A stretch of 64,000 bases of DNA. Origin: Allorhizobium ampelinum S4. GTDB lineage: Bacteria; Pseudomonadota; Alphaproteobacteria; Rhizobiales; Rhizobiaceae. Positions 26,319 to 36,000 of this stretch are shown in pieces. Position 1 is the stretch's first letter. Each line of letters starts with the position of its first letter. Location: the NCBI RefSeq assembly GCF_000016285.1, contig NC_011989.1, positions 995,001 through 1,059,000 on the forward strand, read 5' to 3'. Below the pieces are notes generated by a model. The model saw only the letters and a list, made by a program, of their open reading frames with translations, searched no databases and was not told where the DNA came from. The position numbers and the translations under genes were made by a program.

Positions 26319-27250
26319 TGCCGGAGTTTATTCGCGTGCTGACAATACTCACGGCCTTGATCCCCATCTTCACCTTGATTTTGATGGGGTTCATTCTCCA
26401 TCGCCGCACTCTTCTGGCGTCCGAATTCTGGATGCCGTGCGAGCGATTGAACTACTTCTATCTCTTTCCAGCCTTGATGTTCAGCCAGATCGTGACGGCT
26501 GACCTTGCCGGTATTTCTTTGCGCCTTGTCACCATCGCTCTGCTGGGCGGCATTGTGCTGGGCGGCAGCATCGTCTTTCTGCTGCAAGCGCTGTTTCCGA
26601 GACCGGGGCCTGTTTTTTCCTCGGTTCTGCAAGGGGCTCTACGCCCCAACACCTATGTTGCCGTTGCCGCCGCGACCGCCCTTTATGGTCAGCCAGGATT
26701 AATGGTGACGGCTGTGGCCATCGCCATCACCATTCCGGTGCTGAATGTCGGATCGATCTTCATTCTGATGATCCATGGGGATAACGGCCCTGTCGGTAAA
26801 AGGCATATGGTGAAAACCATTGTTACCAATCCCGTCATTTTATCCGTGGTGCTTGGTGGCGTGGTCAATCTTGCCGGCATACCAATGCCGGATTTCGTGA
26901 CAGCCATTCTCAAAATTTTGGGAAGCGCTTCCCTGCCACTTGGACTGTTAAGCGTCGGGGCCGGAATAGATTTTGCCGCTGTTCGCGCCTCGCGTGGCAT
27001 GATTTGGTTGTCTTCGGCCATCAAGCTCGCTGTGCTGCCGGTTGCCACCTATGGGATCGGCACGTCGCTTGGCTTGACTGGCACATCTCTGGCAACGATC
27101 ATCTTGTTCAATTCACTTCCGTGTACACCTTCCACCTATATCATGGCCCGGCTGTTCGGAGGAGATTATCGGATCGCGGCCAGCATTATCAGCATCCAGA
27201 CGGCAATAGCGGCTGTGACGATACCTTTGGTGCTGGCCGCTTTGGTTTAG
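26318..27250 (+). CDS. AEC family transporter (auxin efflux carrier / malate permease type)
   Basis: A 310-residue membrane protein with about ten helices of the AEC family, which moves small organic acids. Typical points are IPIFTLILMGFILHRRTLLA at the N terminus with FYLFPALMFSQIV, the central GALRPNTYVAVAAATALYG, and the second repeat NPVILSVVLGGVVNLAGIPM with a LPLGLLSVGAGI segment. The ATG at 26318 overlaps the stop of the upstream gene by one base (TGATG); a TTG one codon earlier is also in frame. It probably works with the upstream pyruvate-kinase-like enzyme on a related organic acid, which is inference. Confidence 0.82.
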   Translation: MPEFIRVLTILTALIPIFTLILMGFILHRRTLLASEFWMPCERLNYFYLFPALMFSQIVTADLAGISLRLVTIALLGGIVLGGSIVFLLQALFPRPGPVFSSVLQGALRPNTYVAVAAATALYGQPGLMVTAVAIAITIPVLNVGSIFILMIHGDNGPVGKRHMVKTIVTNPVILSVVLGGVVNLAGIPMPDFVTAILKILGSASLPLGLLSVGAGIDFAAVRASRGMIWLSSAIKLAVLPVATYGIGTSLGLTGTSLATIILFNSLPCTPSTYIMARLFGGDYRIAASIISIQTAIAAVTIPLVLAALV

Positions 27251-27275
27251 TGCCTCTCCAAGAAAGTGAAAACGC

Positions 27276-29090
27276 TTACGCCGCCCGGCGTCTCTGATTG
27301 CTGGTGGTATTGGGGAGTGTGAAGTCCGAGACAAGCTGCTGCAAACGCACGCTTTCTTGCGCAAGGTTGGCGCTGGCGGCGCTGGTTTCTTCTACCATGG
27401 CGGCATTCTGCTGGGTGACTTGGTCCATCTGGTTGACGGCGGTATTGACCTCCGACAGGCCGACCGATTGTTCACGCGAGGAGGTGGCGATTGCGTCCAT
27501 CAGGCCGTTGATTGTCGTGACGTGATGTTCGATGGCCTTCAGCACGTCGCCGGTTTCCTGCACCTGACGCACGCCGTTTTCCACTTCCTGGGTGGATTTG
27601 TTGATTAGTTCCTTGATTTCGCGCGCGGCCTTGGCCGAGCGTTGCGCCAGTTCGCGCACTTCGGTGGCAACCACGGCAAAGCCACGGCCCGCTTCGCCGG
27701 CGCGGGCGGCTTCAACGCCGGCATTCAGCGCCAGGAGATTGGTCTGGAAGGCAATCTCGTCGATCACGGTGATGATGTTGGAGATCTGGTTGGAGGAGTG
27801 CTCGATACGCTGCATGGCGTTGATGGCTTCACTCACCACCTGGCCGGATCGGACCGCGCTGCTGTTGGCTTCCTTGGCCACGCCACGTGCTTCTTCGACA
27901 CGCCGTGAGGAATTGCTGACATTGACGGTGATCTGGTCGAGTGCGGCAGCGGTCTCTTCCAGAGATGCGGCCTGCTGTTCGGTGCGTTTGGAAAGGTCGT
28001 CCGCGCTCTGGCTGACTTCGCGTGAGCCGTCGCTGATAGCGTTAGCAGAGGTGGCAACGGTGGAAATCGTGCTGCCCAATTGGGCGACAGCGGTATTCAG
28101 GTCGAGGCGCAGAGCGTCAAATTCCGGGGCAAACGGTTCGTTCAGTTCAAACCCGAGGTCGCCTGCGGCCAAGCGTTTCAGGCCGGATGCCAGACCTGCG
28201 GTGGCTTCCTGCAATTTCTTCTGTGCGGCGGCTTCGGCTTCCTGCTGAAGGCGCAGCTTTTCGGATTCTGCCTTTTCGCGGGCGCTGGCGGCTTCGGCTT
28301 CCAGGGCGCGGTTGCGCAATATTCCGTCTTTAAACACCTGAAGGGCTGCGGCCATGGCGCCGATTTCGTCCTTGCGGCTCATGTAAGGCACGCTGCCGCT
28401 GGTATCGCCGGAAGACAGGGTCCGCATAGTGTCCGTCATGTGCTTCAAGGGACGCACGACCCGCAGGCTGCTGATCAGCGCCGCGCCGATGCCGATGCTG
28501 AACGCCAGAGCAAGAGCGATATAGGTCACGGTCGTGGCCAGGGAAATTTGCTCGGCGTTGGCTGCACCTTCGTCTTTGGCATTTTCGGCCAGATCATCAA
28601 CGGCGGCCTGGATATCGTCGCCGGCCTTGCCATAGGCAGCCAGTGACTCTCCCAGAAATATCTGTTTTGCCTCATCCGCACTGCCGTTGTCCGTCAAGGT
28701 CTTGACCTTCTGCCACAATTGCTCGGCCTTGGCCCAATCCTTGGAGAAGGTGTCGTAAAGCTCTTGGTCTTCTTTGTCGACGATCAGCGGCTCATACTGC
28801 TTTCTAGACTGTGCGAGTGCGTCATAGGCCTTGTTCAGCGATCCCAGAAAGATGGCTCGTTGCTCAGGTGTGGCGGCGCTGCGATAATTGCTCTGCGCAA
28901 CGCGGATATCGCCCAGATCGGCATTGATCTGCCCCATGAGGATGAAGGACGGAACCCGCTTATCAACGATCTGATTGGTCCCAACCGATATGGTGTTCAG
29001 CGAAGTCACCGCATAAATGCCCTGGCCGACCACGACCAGAAGAATGACTGCGAACAGTGATATGAGAAGTTGGCCAAGAGAGATGCGCAT
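27276..29090 (-). CDS. methyl-accepting chemotaxis protein, four-helix-bundle sensor type
   Basis: A 604-residue chemoreceptor. TM1 (about 8-30) is followed by a periplasmic four-helix-bundle sensor (about 31-185), TM2 (about 186-210, TVTYIALALAFSIGIGAALI), HAMP (about 211-265) with a long coiled coil rich in Glu/Ala (EAEAASAREKAESEKLRLQQ), a second HAMP-like unit, and the signalling rod with [20 protein letters not shown] and [16 protein letters not shown]. The C terminus is basic (SNQRRRAA), with no pentapeptide. Start ATG 29090 has GGAGA eight bases upstream. It is convergent with the AEC transporter gene and not linked to che genes here. Confidence 0.92.
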   Translation of the reverse strand: MRISLGQLLISLFAVILLVVVGQGIYAVTSLNTISVGTNQIVDKRVPSFILMGQINADLGDIRVAQSNYRSAATPEQRAIFLGSLNKAYDALAQSRKQYEPLIVDKEDQELYDTFSKDWAKAEQLWQKVKTLTDNGSADEAKQIFLGESLAAYGKAGDDIQAAVDDLAENAKDEGAANAEQISLATTVTYIALALAFSIGIGAALISSLRVVRPLKHMTDTMRTLSSGDTSGSVPYMSRKDEIGAMAAALQVFKDGILRNRALEAEAASAREKAESEKLRLQQEAEAAAQKKLQEATAGLASGLKRLAAGDLGFELNEPFAPEFDALRLDLNTAVAQLGSTISTVATSANAISDGSREVSQSADDLSKRTEQQAASLEETAAALDQITVNVSNSSRRVEEARGVAKEANSSAVRSGQVVSEAINAMQRIEHSSNQISNIITVIDEIAFQTNLLALNAGVEAARAGEAGRGFAVVATEVRELAQRSAKAAREIKELINKSTQEVENGVRQVQETGDVLKAIEHHVTTINGLMDAIATSSREQSVGLSEVNTAVNQMDQVTQQNAAMVEETSAASANLAQESVRLQQLVSDFTLPNTTSNQRRRAA

Positions 29091-29431
29091 TATTTAAATC
29101 TCCGGAGCCGCACGGCCCGCTTTCTTGCAAAGTTACCATTGGGATATTGCCAGCCGCGATTGTTATGGCAAATAGGTTTAAATATTAATAATGTTGAATA
29201 ATGTCAAAAACCCCAGCCAACGCTTTGATTTTCCCGTAAAAATAGAAGGGTAAAATACGCTCTCGTCTTGAGAGGCTAAAGCCAACGCAAATCGCGTACT
29301 TGCAGTACTGTTTTCGGTATTCTGTCACGATCCCGCGATATACTGTCTTGCTTATGCCATGGTCACGGTTTCAAACCACCTGACGTTTGATGCCAGAACG
29401 GGCAATGAGCGGGCAAGGCAAGGGGTACGAG
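29091..29431. other. 341-base intergenic region between divergent genes
   Basis: No gene seen. It must hold promoters for the chemoreceptor (leftward) and the UppP-like gene (rightward). The part nearest the chemoreceptor (29165-29215) is AT-rich. Only a small hairpin CTCTC/GAGAG (29261-29275 region) was noticed. Confidence 0.4.
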
Positions 29432-30304
29432 ATGGCGGATGCATGCGTGGTGGGTTCGGCAACGGGCTTTGTCGATCTGAGTTTTGTCCAGACCGCGTTT
29501 CTAGGCGTGGTGCAGGGGGTGACGGAACTGGTGCCGGTGTCGTCCTCGGCCCATATGCGGGTGGTGCCAGCGCTGCTGGGCTGGCCCGATCCGGGCGCTG
29601 CCTTTTCAGCCGCCATGCAGATGGCGGCGCTGGTCGGGGTGATCAGCTATTTCTGGCGCGATATTTACGGACTGGCCAGCGGTTCGATCAGCGCTGTCAA
29701 ACGCCGCGACTTCGAGAATTTCGATTTCCAGCTGGTGTTGTGGATTCTGATCGCCACGCTGCCGATCATCGTCGCCGGGCTGGCGCTGTCGCATACGCTG
29801 AACAGCTGCGGTTCGCCGCTGCGTAGCCTCTGGGCTGTGGGGCTGGCCTGTCTGGTCATGGGCGGGCTGTTGGCCGCCACCGAGCTTCTGGCCAAACATC
29901 GCCGCGACCTGCCCAGCATCCGCCCGCTGGATATTCTTCTCGTCGGCATCGCCCAGGTCGGCGCGCTGATCCCCGGTGTGTCGCGTTCCGGCGCGACGAT
30001 GACGGCGGCGCTGGCGCTGGGCTTCAAGCGTGAGGAAGCAGCGCGCTTTTCCTTCCTGCTCGGCCTGCCAGCCATTCTTCTGGCTGGTCTCAAGGAGGTC
30101 TGGGAATTGCACAAGCTGGCGCTGGACAGCCATGGCTGGGCGCTGCTGGGTGTCGGCCTGGTGGCCGGTGGCATCTCCTCGCTCATCGCGATCTGGGGTC
30201 TGATGCGCTTTCTGGAGCGTTTCTCCACCTGGCCATTCGTGATCTACCGGATCATTCTGGGCGTGGTCCTGCTGGCGGCGGCCGCCTCCGGCATGGCGTC
30301 CTAA
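29432..30304 (+). CDS. uppP: undecaprenyl-diphosphatase, UppP/BacA family
   Basis: A 290-residue inner-membrane phosphatase that recycles undecaprenyl diphosphate to the monophosphate carrier used in cell-wall and polysaccharide synthesis. The first active-site motif is [20 protein letters not shown] near residue 30 and the second is [20 protein letters not shown] near residue 185; the repeat structure with about eight helices is kept. The usual first motif reads FLPVSSTGH, so SSSAHM is a variant shared by a subgroup. ATG 29432 was chosen because AAGGGG precedes it; upstream in-frame ATGs at 29387 and 29405 are less likely. Confidence 0.88.
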   Translation: MADACVVGSATGFVDLSFVQTAFLGVVQGVTELVPVSSSAHMRVVPALLGWPDPGAAFSAAMQMAALVGVISYFWRDIYGLASGSISAVKRRDFENFDFQLVLWILIATLPIIVAGLALSHTLNSCGSPLRSLWAVGLACLVMGGLLAATELLAKHRRDLPSIRPLDILLVGIAQVGALIPGVSRSGATMTAALALGFKREEAARFSFLLGLPAILLAGLKEVWELHKLALDSHGWALLGVGLVAGGISSLIAIWGLMRFLERFSTWPFVIYRIILGVVLLAAAASGMAS

Positions 30305-30329
30305 ACCTGGGCCTCGTAATCCGGGGCCT

Positions 30330-31115
30330 TCAAACCACCTGCATCGCGCCGGGGCCAGGCACGGCACCCGGCGGCACTTTGCCCATGATGATCATGCCCA
30401 GCACCTCGTCCTTGGTAACATCCCCTGTGCGGGCATGGCCGACCACCTTGCCGTTTTTCATCACAAACACCCGGTCGGCGAGATCGAAGACATCGTGAAT
30501 GTCGTGGCTGATCAGGAAAATGCCGATGCCTTCCTTTTTCAGTTGCAGGATCAGCTCGCCCACCTGGGCGGTTTCCTGAGGACCGAGCGCTGCGGTCGGC
30601 TCATCCATGATCAGGATGCGGGCATCAAACAGGATGGCGCGGGCAATGGCCACCGATTGCCTCTGGCCGCCTGACAAGGCTTTCACCGGCTCCTTGAAGC
30701 GCTGGAAATTCGGGTTGAGCCGGCCCATCACCTCGCGGGCCTTCGCCTCCATCGCCACATCATCCAGCGTGCCCCAGGGGGTGCGCAGCTCGCGGCCGAG
30801 ATAGAGATTGGCGGCGGCATCGACATTGTCGGCGACGGCCAGCGTCTGGTAGATCGTCTCGATGCCGTAGCGCTTGGCATCGCGCGGATTGTTGATCTCG
30901 GCCGGTTCGCCATTGATCAGGATTTCGCCACCATCGCGCTTGTAGGCGCCCGACAGGATCTTGATCAGCGTCGATTTGCCCGCACCGTTATGGCCGAGCA
31001 GGGCGACCACCTCACCGGCATGAAGATCCACCGAGGCATCATCGACGGCATGAATACCGCCGAAGGAGATGGAAATATTCTTCATTTCCACAAGAGGCGT
31101 GTTCTGTTGTGTCAT
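30330..31115 (-). CDS. xylG: sugar (xylose-type) ABC transporter ATP-binding protein
   Basis: A 261-residue ABC ATPase that powers the importer. Walker A is [10 protein letters not shown] near residue 44, the signature is [19 protein letters not shown], Walker B is [12 protein letters not shown] and the switch His lies in LISHDIHD. It has one nucleotide-binding domain, unlike the two-domain XylG/AraG of E. coli (about 500 residues), so it must act as a homodimer as in rhizobial FrcA-type systems. The start ATG 31115 has AGGAGA upstream. It is the last gene of the xylF-xylH-xylG unit, 17 bases after xylH. The symbol follows the operon context. Confidence 0.85.
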   Translation of the reverse strand: MTQQNTPLVEMKNISISFGGIHAVDDASVDLHAGEVVALLGHNGAGKSTLIKILSGAYKRDGGEILINGEPAEINNPRDAKRYGIETIYQTLAVADNVDAAANLYLGRELRTPWGTLDDVAMEAKAREVMGRLNPNFQRFKEPVKALSGGQRQSVAIARAILFDARILIMDEPTAALGPQETAQVGELILQLKKEGIGIFLISHDIHDVFDLADRVFVMKNGKVVGHARTGDVTKDEVLGMIIMGKVPPGAVPGPGAMQVV

Positions 31116-31132
31116 AACGTTTCTCCTGCTTT

Positions 31133-32446
31133 TTATCGGGTGCGGGCGCGGTAAACCGTATCCAGCCAGACCGCGACGACCAGCACCATGCCGATGACAA
31201 TGCTTTGCAGCGGCGTATCCATGCCCAGCAGCACCATGCCAGAATTCAGCGATTGCATGACGATGGCACCCAGTACCGCACCGGCAATGGTGCCGGCCCC
31301 ACCGGCCAGCGATGTGCCGCCAATCACGGCTGCGGCAATGGTGTAAAGCTCGTCCAGCGTGCCCTGCGCATTGGTGGCGGCATTGAGACGGGCGGTGGAA
31401 ATCGCCGCGGCAATGGCGCAAAGCGCGCCCATCAGCGCAAAGATCCGCACTGTCACCCAGCGGGTCTTGATGCCCGCCAGCACGGCAGCTTCCGGATTGC
31501 CGCCAATGGCAAACACATAGCGGCCAAACCTTGTGCGGTTGGTGATGAAGTTCATGACCATGGCAATGCCAAGCGCGATCAACACCGGAATGGCAATACC
31601 CAGCGAAATGTCCAGCCCGCTGTCCGGCCAGGCGATATTGTTGGCCTCGGCATATTTGCGGGCCAGATTGACGGGCATGTAATAGCTGTTGAGCACGCTG
31701 ACGGAGCCAAGCACCGCACCGCAGCCGATCAGTCCCATGAAATATTCAGCCCAGATCGGCTTTAGCGGAAAGCCGAACCGCTTGCGCTGACGGCGGGAAT
31801 GCAGGATCGACAACACGATGAACACGCAGGCGATGATCCCGACCACCCAGCTGGCGGTGGCCCCAATCGAGCCATCCGCACCGCCGCCCATCAGGCGAAA
31901 ACGGGTATCCATCGGCGCGACGGTCGCACCGCTCGTGACCATCCAGGCGCAGCCGCGCCAGACCAGCAGACCGCCCAGCGTGACGATGAAGGACGGCACG
32001 TTGAGAAAGGCGATGATCACGCCCTGAAACGCCCCGATGGCAGCGCCGATGACAATGCCGAGCGAGAGCGCCAGCACCCACATCAGCGGATGGTCGTAGC
32101 CGAGCAGCTGCGGCAGAAACTTGGTTTGGGTGACGGCCATCATCATGCCGACAAAGCCCAGGATCGATCCGACGGACAGATCGATATTGCGGGTGACGAT
32201 AACCAGCACCATGCCCGTGGCCATGACCGAGACCGACGCCGCCTGGACCGATAGGTTCCACAGATTGCGCGGGGTCAGAAACAGACCATCCGACAGAATA
32301 TGGAAGCCGAACCAGATGAGCAGCAGCGCGACCACCATGCCCATCAACCGGGTGTCGATTTCGGTAGCGTTCAGAAACCGCCGCCAGGGACTGACCGTTG
32401 ACGGACGCGCACTGCTGGATGCTGCGCCAAGTGTGTGATCCACCAT
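31133..32446 (-). CDS. xylH: sugar (xylose-type) ABC transporter permease
   Basis: A 437-residue inner-membrane permease of the ribose/xylose group. Hydrophobic segments include [20 protein letters not shown] and [20 protein letters not shown], followed by the family hallmark [20 protein letters not shown]. The cytoplasmic coupling segment is [20 protein letters not shown], and [20 protein letters not shown] precedes the last helices. At 437 residues it is longer than ribose permeases and close to XylH, owing to a central extension ([20 protein letters not shown] region). ATG 32446 has GAGGAG ten bases upstream. It is separated from xylF by 451 bases carrying a RIME-like repeat. Confidence 0.88.
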   Translation of the reverse strand: MVDHTLGAASSSARPSTVSPWRRFLNATEIDTRLMGMVVALLLIWFGFHILSDGLFLTPRNLWNLSVQAASVSVMATGMVLVIVTRNIDLSVGSILGFVGMMMAVTQTKFLPQLLGYDHPLMWVLALSLGIVIGAAIGAFQGVIIAFLNVPSFIVTLGGLLVWRGCAWMVTSGATVAPMDTRFRLMGGGADGSIGATASWVVGIIACVFIVLSILHSRRQRKRFGFPLKPIWAEYFMGLIGCGAVLGSVSVLNSYYMPVNLARKYAEANNIAWPDSGLDISLGIAIPVLIALGIAMVMNFITNRTRFGRYVFAIGGNPEAAVLAGIKTRWVTVRIFALMGALCAIAAAISTARLNAATNAQGTLDELYTIAAAVIGGTSLAGGAGTIAGAVLGAIVMQSLNSGMVLLGMDTPLQSIVIGMVLVVAVWLDTVYRARTR

Positions 32447-32615
32447 GGATCGGGTACTCCTCTATGGTCTTCCGGCAGATGTATCGCCGCACAACTGGGA
32501 GCGGCGGAATGGAATTGGGTGAGAGCGTTCCGGTGAAGGATCACTTAGAAATCACTGTCGACGCGGACTCGTTGTCTTTTGCGAAATCTGTTTCAAGCCA
32601 GCGGACGCATTGCTC

Positions 32616-32823
32616 GGCTTCGCCGCCCCCTCATCCGGCTGCCGCCACCTTCTCCCCGCTGGGGAGAAGAGATATGTGGCGCCGTTTTGCTCGCCATCTG
32701 GCGAGGGAGAAGGCAGATTCCCTCCTTTTTCCTGGCGTCAGAAAGAGGCTCGTGGCTATCGCCTTGGTCTCTTCTCCCCAGCGGGGAGAAGTCCCCGGCA
32801 GGGGGATGAGGGGGTGCGAAGCC
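32616..32823. repeat. RIME-like rhizobial intergenic mosaic element
   Basis: A composite palindromic element in the xylF-xylH intergenic region. The outer arms GGCTTCGCCGCCCCCTCATC (32616-32635) and GATGAGGGGGTGCGAAGCC (32805-32823) are inverted copies. Inside lie two palindromes, CTTCTCCCC-GCT-GGGGAGAAG (32649-32669) and CTTCTCCCC-AGC-GGGGAGAAG (32771-32791), and a smaller CTCGCCATCTGGCGAG. This layout matches the Rhizobium-specific intergenic mosaic elements known from rhizobia. The region 32447-32897 holds no gene. Confidence 0.75.
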
Positions 32824-32897
32824 AATAAACGAGACGCATCGCTCAATGTTACAGGCCGCAGCGCAATCTCTCACGCCACGGCCCATATCGTCAGAAC

Positions 32898-33938
32898 TTA
32901 CTTGCACACCTCAACCGCGCCAGCTTTCACACCCTGGCACAGCGTCTTCTTGTCGATCCACTTGGCATCCAGAACAACGTTGAGATTGTCCTTGGTGATG
33001 GCCTGCGGCATCAGGAATTGCGATTCCATTTCCACGCCCTTGGTGCCGCCCTTGAATTTGGCAGTGCCGGGGATTTCGCTCATCTTCTTGCCACTGGCCA
33101 GCGCCACGGCCACGTCACCGGCTTTCTTGCCCAGCAAGCGGCTGTCTTTCCAGACGGAGACGGTCTGGGTGCCGAGTGCGACGCGGTTCAACGCTGCCTT
33201 GTCGCCATCCTGGCCGGAAACGGGCACGGAACCGGCAAGCCCCTGTGCTTCCAGCGCTGCGACAACGCCGCCCGCCATGCCGTCATTGGACGAGACGACC
33301 GCATCGACCTTGTTGTTGTTGGCGGTCAAAAACTGCTCCATGTTCTTCTGGGCAATTTCCGGCTTCCAGCCATCGGTATAGGCTTCGCCAACATTCTTGA
33401 TCTTGCCGCTGGCCATGGCATCCTTCAGCACTTCCATCTGGCCGGAAAACACGAAATCGGCGTTCGGGTCGGTCGAGCCACCCTTGATGAACACGTAATT
33501 GCCTGTGGGCTTGACCTTCATCACTTCCTTGGCCTGCAAGCGGCCGACTTCCTTGTTGTCGAACGTGATGTAATAGGTGTTGGGGTTCTCAATCAGGCGG
33601 TCGTAGCCGATGACAGGAATGCCTTCCGCCGCAGCCTTTTCGATGGCCGGGCCAATGGCGCTCGAATCCTGCGCCAGCACGATCAGCGCATTGGCACCCT
33701 GCGCGATCAGGCTTTCGATATCGGTCAACTGCTTGGCGGCGGATGTCTGGGCGTCGGCGGAAATATACTTTGCACCATGCGCCTTCAGTGCTTCCTTGAT
33801 GGCGGCCTCATCGGTCTTCCAGCGCTCTTCCTGGAAGTTGGACCAGGACACGCCAACCACCAGATCCTTGGCATGAACAGGACCATAGGCGGACGTCATG
33901 ACGGCAGCCACTGCCATCAGTTTCAAAACGGATTTCAT
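32898..33938 (-). CDS. xylF: D-xylose-type periplasmic substrate-binding protein
   Basis: A 346-residue exported sugar-binding protein. The signal peptide is [20 protein letters not shown] up to VHAKDL. The mature start [20 protein letters not shown], then [60 protein letters not shown], and the block [20 protein letters not shown] with [19 protein letters not shown] line up closely with the E. coli xylose-binding protein. ATG 33938 has GGGGAGG upstream. It is the first gene of the importer operon; the upstream palindrome is its likely operator. Confidence 0.9.
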   Translation of the reverse strand: MKSVLKLMAVAAVMTSAYGPVHAKDLVVGVSWSNFQEERWKTDEAAIKEALKAHGAKYISADAQTSAAKQLTDIESLIAQGANALIVLAQDSSAIGPAIEKAAAEGIPVIGYDRLIENPNTYYITFDNKEVGRLQAKEVMKVKPTGNYVFIKGGSTDPNADFVFSGQMEVLKDAMASGKIKNVGEAYTDGWKPEIAQKNMEQFLTANNNKVDAVVSSNDGMAGGVVAALEAQGLAGSVPVSGQDGDKAALNRVALGTQTVSVWKDSRLLGKKAGDVAVALASGKKMSEIPGTAKFKGGTKGVEMESQFLMPQAITKDNLNVVLDAKWIDKKTLCQGVKAGAVEVCK

Positions 33939-34337
33939 TGTAAACCTCCCCAGGTGAAGGCAGCGCGGGCAGACCTCCTCGTCCGCCGCCACGCTGCCAG
34001 AAAACTGCCTCTGTTCCCCAATCATCAGGCTCTTTCAAGCCAGACGATTGTTTTTCTCGACAGTCGAGAAAATAACTGGCAGAAGAAATTCACCCTGTCA
34101 ATACGCCTGTTGTGAGCATAAACGGGTGCATGGGGCGGGACCTGCAACACCTGTGAGTTTGCCCAGAGGGAAAGGAACAGCGCTTTTCCCAAAATGACAA
34201 ATGGGTCATAGAAAAATCAGACCCTGCTGGTTCAGGATGACCCAGAAGGATATGGGCGTTGCAGTGAAACAGATGCTTTGGGAGGGGCATGTGGTTCAGG
34301 CCGAGATGACAGAAAACAGGAACAGGTCGGCGCATCG
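33939..34337. other. 399-base divergent promoter region of xylF and the ROK regulator
   Basis: No gene. It contains the perfect palindrome at 34052-34072 and must hold promoters for xylF (leftward) and the regulator gene (rightward). No other clear element was found. Confidence 0.5.
34052..34072. promoter_or_regulatory. palindromic operator upstream of xylF
   Basis: TTTTCTCGAC (34052-34061), A, GTCGAGAAAA (34063-34072) is a perfect 21-base palindrome 114 bases upstream of the xylF start. ROK/XylR repressors bind such AT-flanked palindromes, so the divergent ROK gene product is the likely ligand; this is inference. Confidence 0.7.
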
Positions 34338-35540
34338 ATGCTGATGAAATCCAGCACCGAACAGATCCGCCGCCAGAATTCGGCCCTGGTTCTCGCCGCC
34401 TTGCGGGTGGAGCAGGCCATGTCCCATACCCAGATCGCCGCCGTGACCGGTCTTGCCTCGGCAACGGTGACCGCCATTACCAGTGAGCTGGAACAGGCCG
34501 GTGTGATCGAGCGGCATGAGCAGCAGATTGCTGGCGCACGGGGCAGACCGCGTGTCGCCCTGTCGCGCCGCAGGGATTTCGCCTATGTGATGTCGGTCAG
34601 GATTTCCTCCGACCGGCTGAATTACACCCTGTCGGATTTTCGCGGCAAGCTGATGGACCGTTTCGAGGAACCGCGCCCGCTTGATGTGTCTGCGGCAGGC
34701 TTTATTGAAGGGCTAGGCCGCAACCTTGCCCGTCTGGCCAGCCGGTCGAAACTGGAGCCGGAAAAGGTCGCCGTTCTCTCTGTCAGTTCCAAAGGCATTG
34801 TCGATGCGGGCGGCGCAAGACTGTTGTGGACACCGGTATTCGGCCAGCAACCGCTCGACCTCAAGGCGGCCCTTGGTGATTTCGAAAAGGCTATGGCTCT
34901 GCTCAGCAACGAGACCCTGCTGGTGGCTCACGGTCTCAGCCGCCGCATGGATGCCCAGGATGGCACGTTTCGCGGCCTGATCGCGCTGTCGCTTGGCCAC
35001 AGCATTGGTCTCGGTATTGCAAGGCCGATGCCGGATGGCACGGTGGCGGTCAGCGCCCCGAATTTCGGCCATATGCTCAATACCGCCGACAGCAAGTTGT
35101 GCCGCTGCGGCGCACGCGGCTGTATCGAGGCCTCCGCCGGCTTCTACGGCATTCTGCGCATGGCGTTTGAAGTGCGGCCCGATACCATTCCCGCCAAGTT
35201 TGTGCCGATTACCGAGATGGACAAAATCGCGCTCTCGGCGCGCCAGGGCAATCGCATGGCCCAATATGCCTTCCGCCAGGCAGGGCTGGCACTCGGCCAG
35301 GGCCTGTCACGGGTGTTCAGCCTCCACGAAACGCTCCCCGTCACCATCACCGGCCCTGGCACCCGCTACTATGACCTGCTGGCGCAGGGGCTAGAGGAGG
35401 GCCTTGCCCAATCCCTGCAAGTCCGCCTCGACGGCGCCCCACCGATCAGCCTTGTTGGCGACGAGGCCGATCTGGTGCAGGAGGGGCATGTGGATCATGC
35501 GCTGCGGGCGATTGATGAGCGGTTGTTTGGGGGTGGGTGA
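34338..35540 (+). CDS. ROK family transcriptional regulator (XylR/NagC type)
   Basis: A 400-residue regulator. Residues 1-65 form a winged helix (STEQIRRQNSALVLAALRVE, then HTQIAAVTGLASATVTAITS). The ROK sugar-binding part follows, with LIALSLGHSIGLGI in the phosphate-type loop, FGHM, and the zinc motif CRCGARGCIE at 255-264. The usual kinase-type DxGGT motif of ROK kinases is not evident, so it is a regulator, not a kinase. ATG 34338 was chosen, with another two codons later. Being divergent from the xylFHG operon, it probably represses it and is released by the sugar. Confidence 0.87.
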   Translation: MLMKSSTEQIRRQNSALVLAALRVEQAMSHTQIAAVTGLASATVTAITSELEQAGVIERHEQQIAGARGRPRVALSRRRDFAYVMSVRISSDRLNYTLSDFRGKLMDRFEEPRPLDVSAAGFIEGLGRNLARLASRSKLEPEKVAVLSVSSKGIVDAGGARLLWTPVFGQQPLDLKAALGDFEKAMALLSNETLLVAHGLSRRMDAQDGTFRGLIALSLGHSIGLGIARPMPDGTVAVSAPNFGHMLNTADSKLCRCGARGCIEASAGFYGILRMAFEVRPDTIPAKFVPITEMDKIALSARQGNRMAQYAFRQAGLALGQGLSRVFSLHETLPVTITGPGTRYYDLLAQGLEEGLAQSLQVRLDGAPPISLVGDEADLVQEGHVDHALRAIDERLFGGG

Positions 35541-35571
35541 GGCGTAGCAGCCTCCCAAATGCCCAGCAGGT

Positions 35572-36000
35572 TCAGCCCCGCTTGGTCACACTGACCATTT
35601 GCTTTTCAACCATATCGATGATGCGTGCCAGCACCTCTTCAAAAAACGCTTTCGGTAGCATTCCGTAATCCACTCTGGACGGGGCGGATGGAAGGTTACG
35701 CAGATGGATTCCAGGCCATAAAAATCGATTGGTCTCACCGAGACGAATGTAATTCCCGCTATCGTCAAGGCCACATTGCCTGCAAATATCGGAGGGGATT
35801 TCGATGGATAGATGTTCTTCTCCCGATTCGGGAGGAGAGTGCGTGATCGGGATAACCGTCACCAAGCCAGTTTTCTTGGACGACAAGATTATAGCGCAAG
35901 GTCGATCCTTGTCACCAATCGTAAATCCGCTCAACTCGTCTTTGCGCCAGAGGTAATTGTAACGAACGACAAGACCAGGAATAGGGTCCGGATAGGTCAC
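35572..36000 (-). CDS. PemK/MazF-like toxin, GTG start
   Basis: A 142-residue protein resembling the plasmid-maintenance PemK/MazF-type RNase toxins: IPGLVVRYNYLW at the start (cf. GDIV...), KDRPCAIILSSKK and VTVIPITHSPP in the beta-barrel core, then a C-terminal helix EEVLARIIDMVEKQM. Similarity is moderate. It starts with GTG that overlaps the stop of the upstream antitoxin gene by three bases within GTGA, so the two are translationally coupled in the antitoxin-first order usual for type II modules. Confidence 0.65.
   Translation of the reverse strand: MTYPDPIPGLVVRYNYLWRKDELSGFTIGDKDRPCAIILSSKKTGLVTVIPITHSPPESGEEHLSIEIPSDICRQCGLDDSGNYIRLGETNRFLWPGIHLRNLPSAPSRVDYGMLPKAFFEEVLARIIDMVEKQMVSVTKRG

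Noticed and set aside
33018..34115. A 365-codon forward frame opposite xylF
   Set aside because: xylF on the reverse strand is convincingly xylose-binding-protein-like; the forward frame has no features.
30330..35540. A complete xylose catabolic operon
   Set aside because: Only the importer and a regulator are present; no xylose isomerase or xylulokinase gene lies in the window.
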